From CAYWEM01 sp964457225 (lineage in GTDB: Bacteria > Acidobacteriota > Aminicenantia > UBA2199), in the NCBI GenBank assembly GCA_964457225.1, contig CAYWEM010000011.1:30124-94123 (forward strand): DNA of 64,000 bases. Reading direction: 5' to 3'. The notes beneath the pieces were generated by a model. The model saw only the letters and a list, made by a program, of their open reading frames with translations. It did no database searches and was not told where the DNA came from. Made by a program: the position numbers and the translations under genes. Position 1 is the first letter of the stretch. Every line of letters begins with the position of its first letter. Of the stretch, positions 37,295 through 45,490 are shown piece by piece.

Positions 37295-37323
37295 TTATTA
37301 CCATAAAAAGGCTTTTATTGCAA
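37295..37323 (-). promoter_or_regulatory. Promoter of the Tol operon, probably leaderless
   Basis: On the minus strand TTGCAA (37323-37318), a 17-nt spacer and TAATAA (37300-37295) lie upstream of tolQ. Only 6 nt separate the -10 box from the ATG at 37288. The -35 box sits in the centre of the 20-bp palindrome listed separately. Confidence 0.55.
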
Positions 37324-37330
37324 TAAAAGC
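37311..37330 (-). terminator. Perfect 20-bp palindrome between the Tricorn gene and tolQ
   Basis: Positions 37311-37330 are a perfect palindrome, GCTTTTATTG and its complement. On the minus strand it is followed by CTTTTT, so a 7-bp stem with a 6-nt loop could end transcription of the Tricorn-like gene upstream. It also overlaps the -35 region of tolQ, so it might be an operator. The stem is A/T-rich; either reading is uncertain. Confidence 0.45.
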
Positions 37331-37356
37331 GGGCTTATACCGGGCTTTGGAGAAAC

Positions 37357-40300
37357 TCAGCGCTTATGGTTTTCGATCCAGCCGGAGCGGTCGGGATCAG
37401 CCGGCTGCTTGACTTTTTTGCCCGGCTTTTCGGCCAGTTCCTTGAGCAGCACCCTGACCGCTTCCTCGATGCTGGGGTCGCGGCCGGCGGCGATCATTTC
37501 AGGCAGGTCGTAAACCTCGATATCCGGTGCCACTCCGATACCTTCAACGTCCCATTCACCGTCGAGATTGACGAAACCGAAAGTCGGCACGTTGAAAAAG
37601 CCGCCGTCCACAAAGCGCGGATTTCCGGAAATGCCGATCAAGCCGCCCCAGGTGCGGGTGCCGATCAACGGACCAAGATTTCTCTGGCGGAAATAATAGG
37701 GGAAAGCATCGCCGCCCGAGGACGAATAATGGTTGATCAGCATGGCTTTCGGGCCCTGGTGGACCACGGCCGGCTCGGAGCGCATTTCCAATCCGCGCCT
37801 GGCCCAGTAATGCAGCGGCGTGCGGGACACCAGGTCGGCCATCATCACCGGAATAAAGCCGCCTCCGTTGTAACGGGCGTCGAGAATCAGGGCCTCCTTG
37901 TTCCGATAGGCATAGATACCCCGGAAGAGCTCCCGGTTTCCGGCTACCGCGGTATCGGGCACGTGAATATAGCCGATACGGCCGTCTGAAAGACGCTCAA
38001 CCATGGCCCGGCGGCTTTCAACCCAGTCAAGGTACAGCAGTTCCAGCTCGCTTTTTATCGGGGTGATCCACTGTTCCCGGGCTCCGGCCAGGCTCGGGTT
38101 GTTGTTGGTGACCAGGGATATGCGGCGGCCGGCGGTGTTTTCCAGGAAACGATAGGGATTGTCTGCGGCTTTGACTTCATGCCCGTTGATTTTGAGCAGG
38201 AAATCACCTTCCCGAAAATGAAGGCCCGGTCCGGTCAGCGGGGAACGGGTCCGCTCATCCCAGTTCTCGCCCCGGTAGATCTTGCTGATGAAGTAGCGTC
38301 CCGTTTTTTCGTCGAGCTTCAGTTCAGCTCCCAGCAGGCCGCTTTCCATTCTTTTCAACGGAGGCAGGTCTCCCCAGTTGACGTAGGCGTGACCCGCGTT
38401 GACCTCACCCACCAGTTCACCGAAAATGAAATCCAGGTCGGCCCGGTGACTCAGGGAGGGCAGCAGCTTGGCATAGCGCCGGCGCATCTTTTCCCAGTCA
38501 ACTCCGTGCAGGTTGGGCACGTAAAACCAGTCGCGGAAAATCCGCCAGCCGTCAGCGAATATCTGGGCCCATTCCAGGCGCGGTTCGATGCGCATCTGCA
38601 GCCCGGAAAGATCCAGTTGACCATCGCCGGGCTTCTGTCCCGGTTTCACATCCACGATGCCGTAGTTGGGTCCTGAACGATAGAGGATTTTTTTTCCGTC
38701 TGCCGAAAGCACAGCGGCCGACACCGAGGCCATGATCGTTTCTTCTTTTTTTTCATTGATTCTGAAAAGATGCAGTTGGCCGTTCCTGTAATACATCACT
38801 CCGTCATCGATCGCCTGCAGGCCGTAGTAATCTCCGGCTTCCGGGGGGAAAGCCATGATGCGTTCCTCGACGTTCTCGAAGTCGATTCTCGTTTTCCGGC
38901 CGGCCGGGCCGCCGTCCTTTTTTTCCGTTTTGCCGCTGACTGCGGCTGTTTCATTGTTGGGCGGGAAAAGGTGCGGTACTTCAGAGTTCAGGGCCAGGGC
39001 GAAAATCCGGGTGCCCCTGGTGTAAAGATAGTCGAACTCAAAAGTGGAATTAGTCAGGTTGAAGTCCCGCTTGGAGAGAAAAAAGATGTACTGCCCGCAG
39101 CGGGAAAAGACCGGGGAGAAGTCGTTGAAAATGTCCGAGCTCAGCCGGCGGGCCCGCTTTTCCTGGATGCTGTACACCCAGACGGCATCTTGTCCGTTCG
39201 GGCCGTTCTTAACGTAGGTGATCCAGTTGCCGTCAGGCGACCACTGGTAATAGGTCAGATCATACTGATCGGCCCGGTCTATCACGGTTTTTTTGCCGCT
39301 GGCCACTTCTATGAACTGCAGTTCCTGGTTTTTGTCGGAAAAAAGCAGTTTACCGCTGTCCGGAGACCAGCGGGCCGGAAAACGCCAGATGCTGCTGTTG
39401 CTGGTCAATTGGCGGGCCCGGCCCGGTTCATCGGCCGGGGCCAGGTATATTTCGTATTCTCCGCTGCGGTCCGAATAGAAAGCGATCTGCCGGCCGTCCG
39501 GCGACCAGGCCGGATAGATTTCCCGTATGCCCTGGGAGTTGGTCAGGTTGAGTGTAAGACCGTCCTTGGCCGGAACGCTGAACAGGTCGCCCCGGGCTTC
39601 GAAAACGGCTCTTTGACCCGAGGGAGAGATGTCGAATGAAGCGATGTCGGATTTAACTTCCTTGTGATAGGGCAGGATGCCGGGATTGTCAAAACGGATG
39701 TCCACGGGCAGGCGCTTGCCGGCGCCTTCCTTCAGGTTCAGCAGGTAAAGCTGGCCGCCGTTTTCATAGGCCAGAAAACCGTTGCGTCCCGAGGGCCAGA
39801 GCACGTCGTACTCGCTGTAATCGGTAACCTGGGTGACCTGGCTGCTGGGCAGGTGATGGCGGTAGATGTTCAAGGTCAGGTCGCGGTCAGATACAAAGAA
39901 AATATCCTCACCGAACCAGAATGGATGCTGGTCGGTGCCGGGAAAATCAGTCAGGCGGCGGGAGCTGTTTTCTTCCAGGTTGTAGATCCAGACGTCCTGG
40001 GCTCGTCCGCCCCGATAGCGTTTCCAGGTGCGGAATTCGCGTTCAATGGGCGTGTAGACTATCTGCCGGCCGCAGGGTGAAAAAGCCGCACTGCCTCCCT
40101 CGGGAATGGCCAGTGGGGTTTCCAGGCCGCCTTCCAGCCCGACCAGGTAATACTTGCCCATGCGGTCGCCCCAGGGGGTGCGGTTGGCCCGGAACAGTAT
40201 CTGCCTGGAATCGGGGCTCCAGTCGAGAACGCGGTTGTCAAAGCCGCCCCTGGGGGGCATGGGGCCGACATCGTTGTAAAAGGTCAACTGGCGGGGGGTT

Positions 40301-40596
40301 CCGCCCTGGCTGGGCATGACGAATACCTGGCGCGAACCGGAATACTCGGCTGAGAAGGCTATCCAAAGGCCGTCCGGTGATATTTTTGGAAACAGTTCCT
40401 GGCCATGATGGGAAGTCAGGCGGACCGCTTGCCCCCCCTCGGTTGAAACCGACCAGATGTCGCCGGCGTAAACAAAGACCACCATTTGCCCGTTACTGTC
40501 CGGGAAGCGCAGCAGCCGGGAGTCTTCCAGGGCTGCCGGCAGCAGCAGGGTCAGGGCTGACAGTAGCAAGAAGAACGATTTCAGGGTTGTTTTCAT
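37357..40596 (-). CDS. Exported Tricorn-type S41 protease
   Basis: A 1079-residue Tricorn protease homologue. Order: signal peptide (about 1-25), two beta-propeller regions (about 25-330 and 330-640) with many copies of a SPDGxxIAF-type blade motif, a helical cap domain, a PDZ domain (about 770-860) and the S41 catalytic domain. The nucleophile segment is SSSGGDAFPYYF, with TRTWGG following. Archaeal Tricorn is cytoplasmic and trims proteasome products; here the signal peptide places it in the periplasm, suggesting peptide scavenging. The ATG at 40596 has AGGAG 5 nt upstream. It is a single gene, with its own promoter, divergent from the aminopeptidase P gene. Confidence 0.93.
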   Translation of the reverse strand: MKTTLKSFFLLLSALTLLLPAALEDSRLLRFPDSNGQMVVFVYAGDIWSVSTEGGQAVRLTSHHGQELFPKISPDGLWIAFSAEYSGSRQVFVMPSQGGTPRQLTFYNDVGPMPPRGGFDNRVLDWSPDSRQILFRANRTPWGDRMGKYYLVGLEGGLETPLAIPEGGSAAFSPCGRQIVYTPIEREFRTWKRYRGGRAQDVWIYNLEENSSRRLTDFPGTDQHPFWFGEDIFFVSDRDLTLNIYRHHLPSSQVTQVTDYSEYDVLWPSGRNGFLAYENGGQLYLLNLKEGAGKRLPVDIRFDNPGILPYHKEVKSDIASFDISPSGQRAVFEARGDLFSVPAKDGLTLNLTNSQGIREIYPAWSPDGRQIAFYSDRSGEYEIYLAPADEPGRARQLTSNSSIWRFPARWSPDSGKLLFSDKNQELQFIEVASGKKTVIDRADQYDLTYYQWSPDGNWITYVKNGPNGQDAVWVYSIQEKRARRLSSDIFNDFSPVFSRCGQYIFFLSKRDFNLTNSTFEFDYLYTRGTRIFALALNSEVPHLFPPNNETAAVSGKTEKKDGGPAGRKTRIDFENVEERIMAFPPEAGDYYGLQAIDDGVMYYRNGQLHLFRINEKKEETIMASVSAAVLSADGKKILYRSGPNYGIVDVKPGQKPGDGQLDLSGLQMRIEPRLEWAQIFADGWRIFRDWFYVPNLHGVDWEKMRRRYAKLLPSLSHRADLDFIFGELVGEVNAGHAYVNWGDLPPLKRMESGLLGAELKLDEKTGRYFISKIYRGENWDERTRSPLTGPGLHFREGDFLLKINGHEVKAADNPYRFLENTAGRRISLVTNNNPSLAGAREQWITPIKSELELLYLDWVESRRAMVERLSDGRIGYIHVPDTAVAGNRELFRGIYAYRNKEALILDARYNGGGFIPVMMADLVSRTPLHYWARRGLEMRSEPAVVHQGPKAMLINHYSSSGGDAFPYYFRQRNLGPLIGTRTWGGLIGISGNPRFVDGGFFNVPTFGFVNLDGEWDVEGIGVAPDIEVYDLPEMIAAGRDPSIEEAVRVLLKELAEKPGKKVKQPADPDRSGWIENHKR

Positions 40597-40612
40597 TTTT
40601 GCTCCTGAACAC

Positions 40613-40642
40613 ATTATAGAGAAAAAGGAAAAAACTTGCCAA
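40613..40642 (-). promoter_or_regulatory. Promoter of the Tricorn-type protease gene
   Basis: On the minus strand TTGGCA (40642-40637) and a consensus TATAAT (40618-40613) are separated by 18 nt. The transcript would have a short leader containing AGGAG. Confidence 0.65.
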
Positions 40643-40660
40643 GCCGATTGTTTTCCGGTA

Positions 40661-40689
40661 TTGAAATAACTTTTCCGCTGTTTTAAGAT
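40661..40689 (+). promoter_or_regulatory. Promoter of the aminopeptidase P gene
   Basis: TTGAAA (40661-40666) and TAAGAT (40684-40689) are separated by 17 nt. Unlike the leaderless promoters in this window, it leaves room for a leader carrying AAGGAG ahead of the ATG at 40715. Confidence 0.6.
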
Positions 40690-40714
40690 AGAAAAAAACT
40701 ACAAGGAGTCATCA

Positions 40715-42091
40715 ATGTTTACTGCCGATATTTACCTGGAAAGAAGAAAAAAACTCAAGCAAAACGTTGCCTCCGGTTTGATACTGTTACCGGCCAACCA
40801 GGAAAGTCCGATGAATTATCGGGCCAATACCTATCAATTCCGGCAGGACAGCACTTTTCTTTATTACACCGGAATAGATCTGCCTGACCTGGTTCTGTTG
40901 ATTGATGTTGATAACGACCGGGAGATTCTTTTCGGCAATGATCCCGATATCAGCGATATCATCTGGATGGGGCAGCTGCCGACCATGGCGGAAATCGCCG
41001 TCGGTGCAGCAATTCCCGACACCCTGCCCCGGGCCGAATTGCCGGGCCGGCTGGCCGAGGCCCTGCGCTCCCGGCGCCGGATTCATTTTCTCCCCCCCTA
41101 TCGCGCTGAACGCGGACAATTGCTGGAAAACCTGTTGGGAATTCAGCCGGTTTTCGCCCGCGAGCATTCTTCAGTGCCGCTGATAACAGCGGTGGTGGCC
41201 CAGCGCAGTTTCAAGGAAAAAAGGGAGATCGTGGAAATAGAAAAAGCACTGGAACTGACTGCAGCCGGATATGAAAAACTGCTTTCCGGCCTGCGGCCCG
41301 GTCTGCGTGAAAGCGATGCCGTGGCCGCGTTCAGTGAAGTCTTTACTGCCGCCGACTGCCGTTTTGCCTTTCCCCCGATAGTCACCAAGCACGGTGAAAC
41401 CCTGCATAACCACGCCCATCACAACGTTCTGGCCGACGGCGATATGCTGTTGGTTGACGTTGGGGCGGAAATTGGCAGCCATTACGCTGCCGACATCACC
41501 CGGACTTTTCCGGTCAGCGGCCGTTTCAGCAAGCGGCAGCAGGACGTTTACCAGGTGGTGCTGGCGGCCCAGGAAAAGGCCATATCCTCAATGAAGCCAG
41601 GCATTTCTTTCCGGGAAGTTCACTTGTTGGCCGCCGGCGTTATCGCCGCCGGTCTCAAGGATCTTGGCCTGATGAGGGGAGACAGTGCCGAAGCGGTCAG
41701 CCAGGGGGCTCATGCTTTGTTTTTCCCGCATGGGCTCGGCCACCAGCTTGGCCTTGACGTTCATGACATGGAAGACCTGGGCGAGGAGTTTGTCGGTTAC
41801 GGCGAGCAATTAAAGCGCAGTTCCCAGTTCGGCCTGGCTTACCTTCGTTTCGCCAAGCCGCTGGTCGAAGGACTGGTTTTGACGGTGGAGCCGGGGATTT
41901 ATTTCATCCCGGAGCTGATTGCTTCCTGGCAGAAAGAGAAAAAGCTCGAAGAATTCATCAACTACGACCGGGTGGCCGAGTACATAGATTTCGGCGGTAT
42001 CCGGCTGGAGGAAGATGTTCTGGTTGAGATTGACCGGGCCCGGATTCTGGGCCGGCCTATTCCCAAGCAGCTGTCAGAAATTTCGAAATAA
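40715..42091 (+). CDS. pepP: Aminopeptidase P family (M24) Xaa-Pro peptidase
   Basis: A 458-residue cytoplasmic metallopeptidase that removes residues preceding proline. An N-terminal creatinase-like domain (1-165) precedes the pita-bread catalytic domain. The five metal ligands are recognisable: two aspartates in LLVDVGAEIGSHYAADITRT, the histidine in FFPHGLGHQLGLDVHD, the glutamate in LTVEPGIYF and the glutamate in GGIRLEEDVLV. The length matches E. coli PepP (about 440). No signal peptide is present. It probably completes the breakdown of peptides released by the exported peptidases. Confidence 0.94.
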   Translation: MFTADIYLERRKKLKQNVASGLILLPANQESPMNYRANTYQFRQDSTFLYYTGIDLPDLVLLIDVDNDREILFGNDPDISDIIWMGQLPTMAEIAVGAAIPDTLPRAELPGRLAEALRSRRRIHFLPPYRAERGQLLENLLGIQPVFAREHSSVPLITAVVAQRSFKEKREIVEIEKALELTAAGYEKLLSGLRPGLRESDAVAAFSEVFTAADCRFAFPPIVTKHGETLHNHAHHNVLADGDMLLVDVGAEIGSHYAADITRTFPVSGRFSKRQQDVYQVVLAAQEKAISSMKPGISFREVHLLAAGVIAAGLKDLGLMRGDSAEAVSQGAHALFFPHGLGHQLGLDVHDMEDLGEEFVGYGEQLKRSSQFGLAYLRFAKPLVEGLVLTVEPGIYFIPELIASWQKEKKLEEFINYDRVAEYIDFGGIRLEEDVLVEIDRARILGRPIPKQLSEISK

Positions 42092-42136
42092 CAGGACCGA
42101 AAAGCGTCCTGAAGAAACCGGGGCAAGTTCACCCGG

Positions 42137-42165
42137 TTGAATTAAACCTACTATTGTCATATAAT
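42137..42165 (+). promoter_or_regulatory. Promoter of the parvulin pair, probably leaderless
   Basis: TTGAAT (42137-42142), a 17-nt spacer and a perfect TATAAT (42160-42165) are followed after 8 nt by the ATG at 42174, with no ribosome binding site. This is the cleanest leaderless candidate in the window. Confidence 0.7.
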
Positions 42166-42173
42166 CAACGATA

Positions 42174-43184
42174 ATGAAGTTTAAAATACTTTTTATTCTG
42201 ACACTACTCGCTTTTTTTTGGTCCTGTTCCCGCGACTCCGTCCGGGAAAGTGAAAAAAAAAGCACTGAAAGTATAACCTCGGTCGGCCATGATGACAGCG
42301 GGGTGGTTTTGCGCATTGCTGACCGGGAATTCAGCAATCAGGACCTGAAAAATTTTTTTGCCGCCCAGTATGCCGAAATCACGATGAACGGGCAGGCGGA
42401 AAACTCCTACCTGCTTTCCAGGCTTTTTGACAGTTTTGTGGAAAACAAGCTGATCCTTTTTCATGCGGAATCCCAGGATGTCACTGTTGACAAAGCTGAA
42501 GTACAGGAATATCTCAAGGTTATCGACAAACAGGAAATGAAAACCGACCCGGGTGTGGTCGATGATCTGGTCAAGGTGCAGAAGCATCTTTTTTTCCGGG
42601 TTTATAAGGATATCAGCGTCAGTGATGCGGAGATTGAAAGATATTACCAGGACAATCTCGAAGATTTCCGCCGGGGTGAAGAGATAATGCTGCACCAGAT
42701 TCTGTACCGGGACAAGAAGAAGGCCCTGAAAACCAGGGACAGGTTGATTCATGAACCGCAGAGTTTCGAGGAAATAGCCAGGGCTGAATCCGAGGCTCCC
42801 GACGCCAGGCAGGGCGGTGAAATGGGTTACTTTGAGCGGGGCCAGTTGCCGAAGGAAATGGAAAGTGTGGTCTTTTCCCTGAAACTCCAGGAAATAAGCC
42901 CGGTGGTGGAATCACCCTATGGTTTTCATATCTTCAAGGTGACCCGCCGCAAAAGGGAAAGACTGCTTTACCTGACGGTGGTCAGGGACGAAGTTTACAA
43001 CAAGTTGCTTTCCGACAAGTTGTCCAGGGCTTATGAAGAATACCTGCTGAAACTGCGGGAAGAAGTGGGGGTTTCGATTTTCCATGAGCGCCTGTTTTTC
43101 AAATACCAGGACCAACAACAAGGAGTCCAGCAAGATGAAAAAACTGATCTTTCCCGTTTTGGCTATTTTTCTGTTTTCAGCTGA
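42174..43184 (+). CDS. Parvulin-type peptidyl-prolyl isomerase lipoprotein
   Basis: A 336-residue lipoprotein: lipobox FFWSC with C18, a SurA-type N-terminal chaperone region (about 45-150), a parvulin rotamase domain (about 165-265; EIMLHQILYRDKK, then GGEMGYFERGQLPKEME and SPYGFHIFKVTRR) and a C-terminal helix. It should help fold exported proteins, anchored to a membrane, like PrsA. Its last 50 bp overlap the next parvulin gene in another frame, so the pair is coexpressed. Confidence 0.9.
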   Translation: MKFKILFILTLLAFFWSCSRDSVRESEKKSTESITSVGHDDSGVVLRIADREFSNQDLKNFFAAQYAEITMNGQAENSYLLSRLFDSFVENKLILFHAESQDVTVDKAEVQEYLKVIDKQEMKTDPGVVDDLVKVQKHLFFRVYKDISVSDAEIERYYQDNLEDFRRGEEIMLHQILYRDKKKALKTRDRLIHEPQSFEEIARAESEAPDARQGGEMGYFERGQLPKEMESVVFSLKLQEISPVVESPYGFHIFKVTRRKRERLLYLTVVRDEVYNKLLSDKLSRAYEEYLLKLREEVGVSIFHERLFFKYQDQQQGVQQDEKTDLSRFGYFSVFS

Positions 43185-44094
43185 CCTGTACTGCCAGGAA
43201 GTAGTCGAGGAAATCTACGCGATAGTCAACGATGAAATAGTGACCTATTCCGAGTTACAGAACGCGGAACGAGCATTGCTGGCAATGTTGCAGTCCCGCC
43301 AGGACAACCAGGACCAGGCTGAAACCTTCCGCAGAATGAAAAAAGAACTGCTCGACAACCTGATCGAGCAGAAAATGATTCTGTCAAAGGCCCGCAGCCG
43401 AAATTACTCGGTCAATGAAGAAGTCGACATGATGATCCAGGAGATCATGAAGGAAAACAACATCGCCTCCATGGAAGACCTGCGTGCCATCCTGCAGAAC
43501 GAAGGCATTGAATTCAGCCGCTGGAGAGACCAGCTTCGACTGCAGAGAATGCAGCAGCGCCTCATTTTCGAGGAAGTCTCCTCCAAAATCAAGGTCGATA
43601 ATTCTGAAATAATGGAGTATTACCGGGCCAATGAAGCAAGCTTCACCAGGCCTGCCGAGTTTTCCCTGAACTGCATCATGCTGAAAGCCGACAGCCGTAC
43701 GGCTGATGAACTTGCCGAAAAAACAGCGTCCATCTCCGCTGAACTTGAACGGGGGGGGGATTTCATCACCCTGGCCACCGAATACTCTGAGCTCGAAGGC
43801 GAAGAGAACAATTACTTCCTGGGTCGTTTCAAAAAGGGCGAAATGCTGGATGCCATGGAACTGGAAGTGAAAAGCCTCAAAGTCGGAGAAGTATCCGGGT
43901 GGATTAAAACAGGGCCGGCCTGGTACCTGGTTCAGCTGGTGGACTACCGGGAACCCGCTTTAATCGAATACCGTGAAGTCCGGGACGAAATCAGTGAAAA
44001 AATCGCCTCGGCCCGGGAGGAAGTCAAATTCCGGGAATACATGGAAACTCTCAAAAAAGAATCTTACATCAAGATCCTGAAAAACTACGAATAA
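43135..44094 (+). CDS. SurA-like periplasmic chaperone/peptidyl-prolyl isomerase
   Basis: A 319-residue exported chaperone with a signal peptide (about 1-21). It opens EIYAIVNDEIVTYSEL, typical of SurA, then a long helical chaperone module (about 30-165) with a Met/Gln-rich stretch, one parvulin domain (about 175-275; EFSLNCIMLKAD... FLGRFKKGEMLDAM... AWYLVQLVDYREP) and a C-terminal helix. E. coli SurA has two parvulin domains; only one is present here. The ATG at 43135 has AAGGAG 9 nt upstream; the longer frame to 43084 overlaps the previous gene more. Confidence 0.9.
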   Translation: MKKLIFPVLAIFLFSADLYCQEVVEEIYAIVNDEIVTYSELQNAERALLAMLQSRQDNQDQAETFRRMKKELLDNLIEQKMILSKARSRNYSVNEEVDMMIQEIMKENNIASMEDLRAILQNEGIEFSRWRDQLRLQRMQQRLIFEEVSSKIKVDNSEIMEYYRANEASFTRPAEFSLNCIMLKADSRTADELAEKTASISAELERGGDFITLATEYSELEGEENNYFLGRFKKGEMLDAMELEVKSLKVGEVSGWIKTGPAWYLVQLVDYREPALIEYREVRDEISEKIASAREEVKFREYMETLKKESYIKILKNYE

Positions 44095-44104
44095 AAACTC
44101 ACAA

Positions 44105-45490
44105 TCAGAGTAATTCTATCTGGAAGCCCCCGGCCAGGTTACCGGCGCTGTAAATCCAGACCGGGTAAAAATAACCGCGCCGGCCGATTGACCAGTCGGG
44201 ATTGAGGTCGGATATCTTCAACCCTTCCCGGTCAAGGCTTGATACGGTAGTCCGCTGGTTTTCCTCCCCTATTTCCAGGTGTACGTTTTTCAGCGCGGGG
44301 CGCAGGCCGGTCAGGCGCAGAAGGCCCTCATCGCGAATTTCCACCCGGCCCCAGTTGGGAATGGAGATTTCCCGGCCGTCAACCGTCAGGATTATTTCCC
44401 GGAGTGAATTACTGCGGAAACTCTGCAGGAAGACCCGGCCGATGATGAAGTTGTTTTTTTTTATCAGTACTGTTTCCGGGCTCCCGCGGAATATGAAGTC
44501 TTTGCCCAGGTCGTTGAGGGTGCCCCAATTCAGAATATCGGCCGACAAGCCGTCCCGGTAGTTGGCGTGAATCAGGCTGATGTGAATGCTGTCCTCCGGG
44601 GCAAGACGGATGATGGTGTTGGAATTAACCCTGATCACCTCGCGGTCGTTTTTTTTCCATTCCACCCAGTACAACCTCGGCTCGATTATTTCCGGTGACG
44701 GCAGCTCGAATTCAAAGCCGAACTCCTGCAATATTTCCTTGATCAGCAGGAACTGGTACTTGACCTTGTGTGACAGGGTGGGAAGGTCTTTGGAAGTTTC
44801 CAGGCCGAAAGCGGGAATGGAGTGCATGGCCAGGGCGTGATGGGTGGCTGAGCGTCTCATTTCCGGGTGTTTGGTGTCCCGGGCCAGGGAATTGTGGTTC
44901 CAGAAACAGAAATGAAAATCAGGATTCTCAATGAGCGAGTTGACACTGTCAACAATTCGCTCGCCGATTTTTTCCAGTTCTATCCATTTCTGCAGGCGGG
45001 GCGAAAAAAAACGGCCGGTGTCGACGATCAGGCTCTGGCCGTATTGCCTTGGATTGTATTTGGCTGAAATATAAGACTTACGGTGAAAACCGGCGGCGTC
45101 ATGCTGGTTGATGAACAAATCAGCTTCGGCCATCAGGCTTTTCAGTACTTCCACCACTTTGCCGTCAGGGTCATTCGGGTCGATTCCGGCTCCGAACTTG
45201 CGGTTCATATCCCCGTGGATGCCGCGCTGGTTGGCCATGATTGAAGGAAAGTTGACCCGCGGAACCAGGATCAGAGATCCCCTGATCATGCGCGTCTGGC
45301 TGAGCATTTCCGAGGAAAAATAACTGCCCGGCTCATCGCCGTGGATGCCGCCGAATATAAGTGCGGTGGGCCCCGGTTTTTCACCTTTGAGCTTGATTAT
45401 CTGCAGTTGATGATCGCTGTTGGAAAAGAGAAAGGTTTCGCTGGCCGGGTTGAGCATCAGGGGCAGCAGCAGAAGCAGTAAAAGAATCAT
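44105..45490 (-). CDS. Csd4-like (M99/M14) zinc carboxypeptidase, exported
   Basis: A 461-residue exported metallopeptidase with an N-terminal signal of nine leucines or so. The zinc site of the carboxypeptidase fold is visible as GGIHGDEPGSYF (HxxE, near residue 50), and NQHDAAGFHRK supplies a third histidine. The rest fits the M99 family, whose Helicobacter member Csd4 trims tripeptides in peptidoglycan to dipeptides and so controls cell shape. Two C-terminal beta domains (about 270-461) also resemble Csd4. It shares an ATGA overlap with a Csd6-like gene. An aspartoacylase-like enzyme is the alternative reading. Confidence 0.75.
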   Translation of the reverse strand: MILLLLLLLPLMLNPASETFLFSNSDHQLQIIKLKGEKPGPTALIFGGIHGDEPGSYFSSEMLSQTRMIRGSLILVPRVNFPSIMANQRGIHGDMNRKFGAGIDPNDPDGKVVEVLKSLMAEADLFINQHDAAGFHRKSYISAKYNPRQYGQSLIVDTGRFFSPRLQKWIELEKIGERIVDSVNSLIENPDFHFCFWNHNSLARDTKHPEMRRSATHHALAMHSIPAFGLETSKDLPTLSHKVKYQFLLIKEILQEFGFEFELPSPEIIEPRLYWVEWKKNDREVIRVNSNTIIRLAPEDSIHISLIHANYRDGLSADILNWGTLNDLGKDFIFRGSPETVLIKKNNFIIGRVFLQSFRSNSLREIILTVDGREISIPNWGRVEIRDEGLLRLTGLRPALKNVHLEIGEENQRTTVSSLDREGLKISDLNPDWSIGRRGYFYPVWIYSAGNLAGGFQIELL

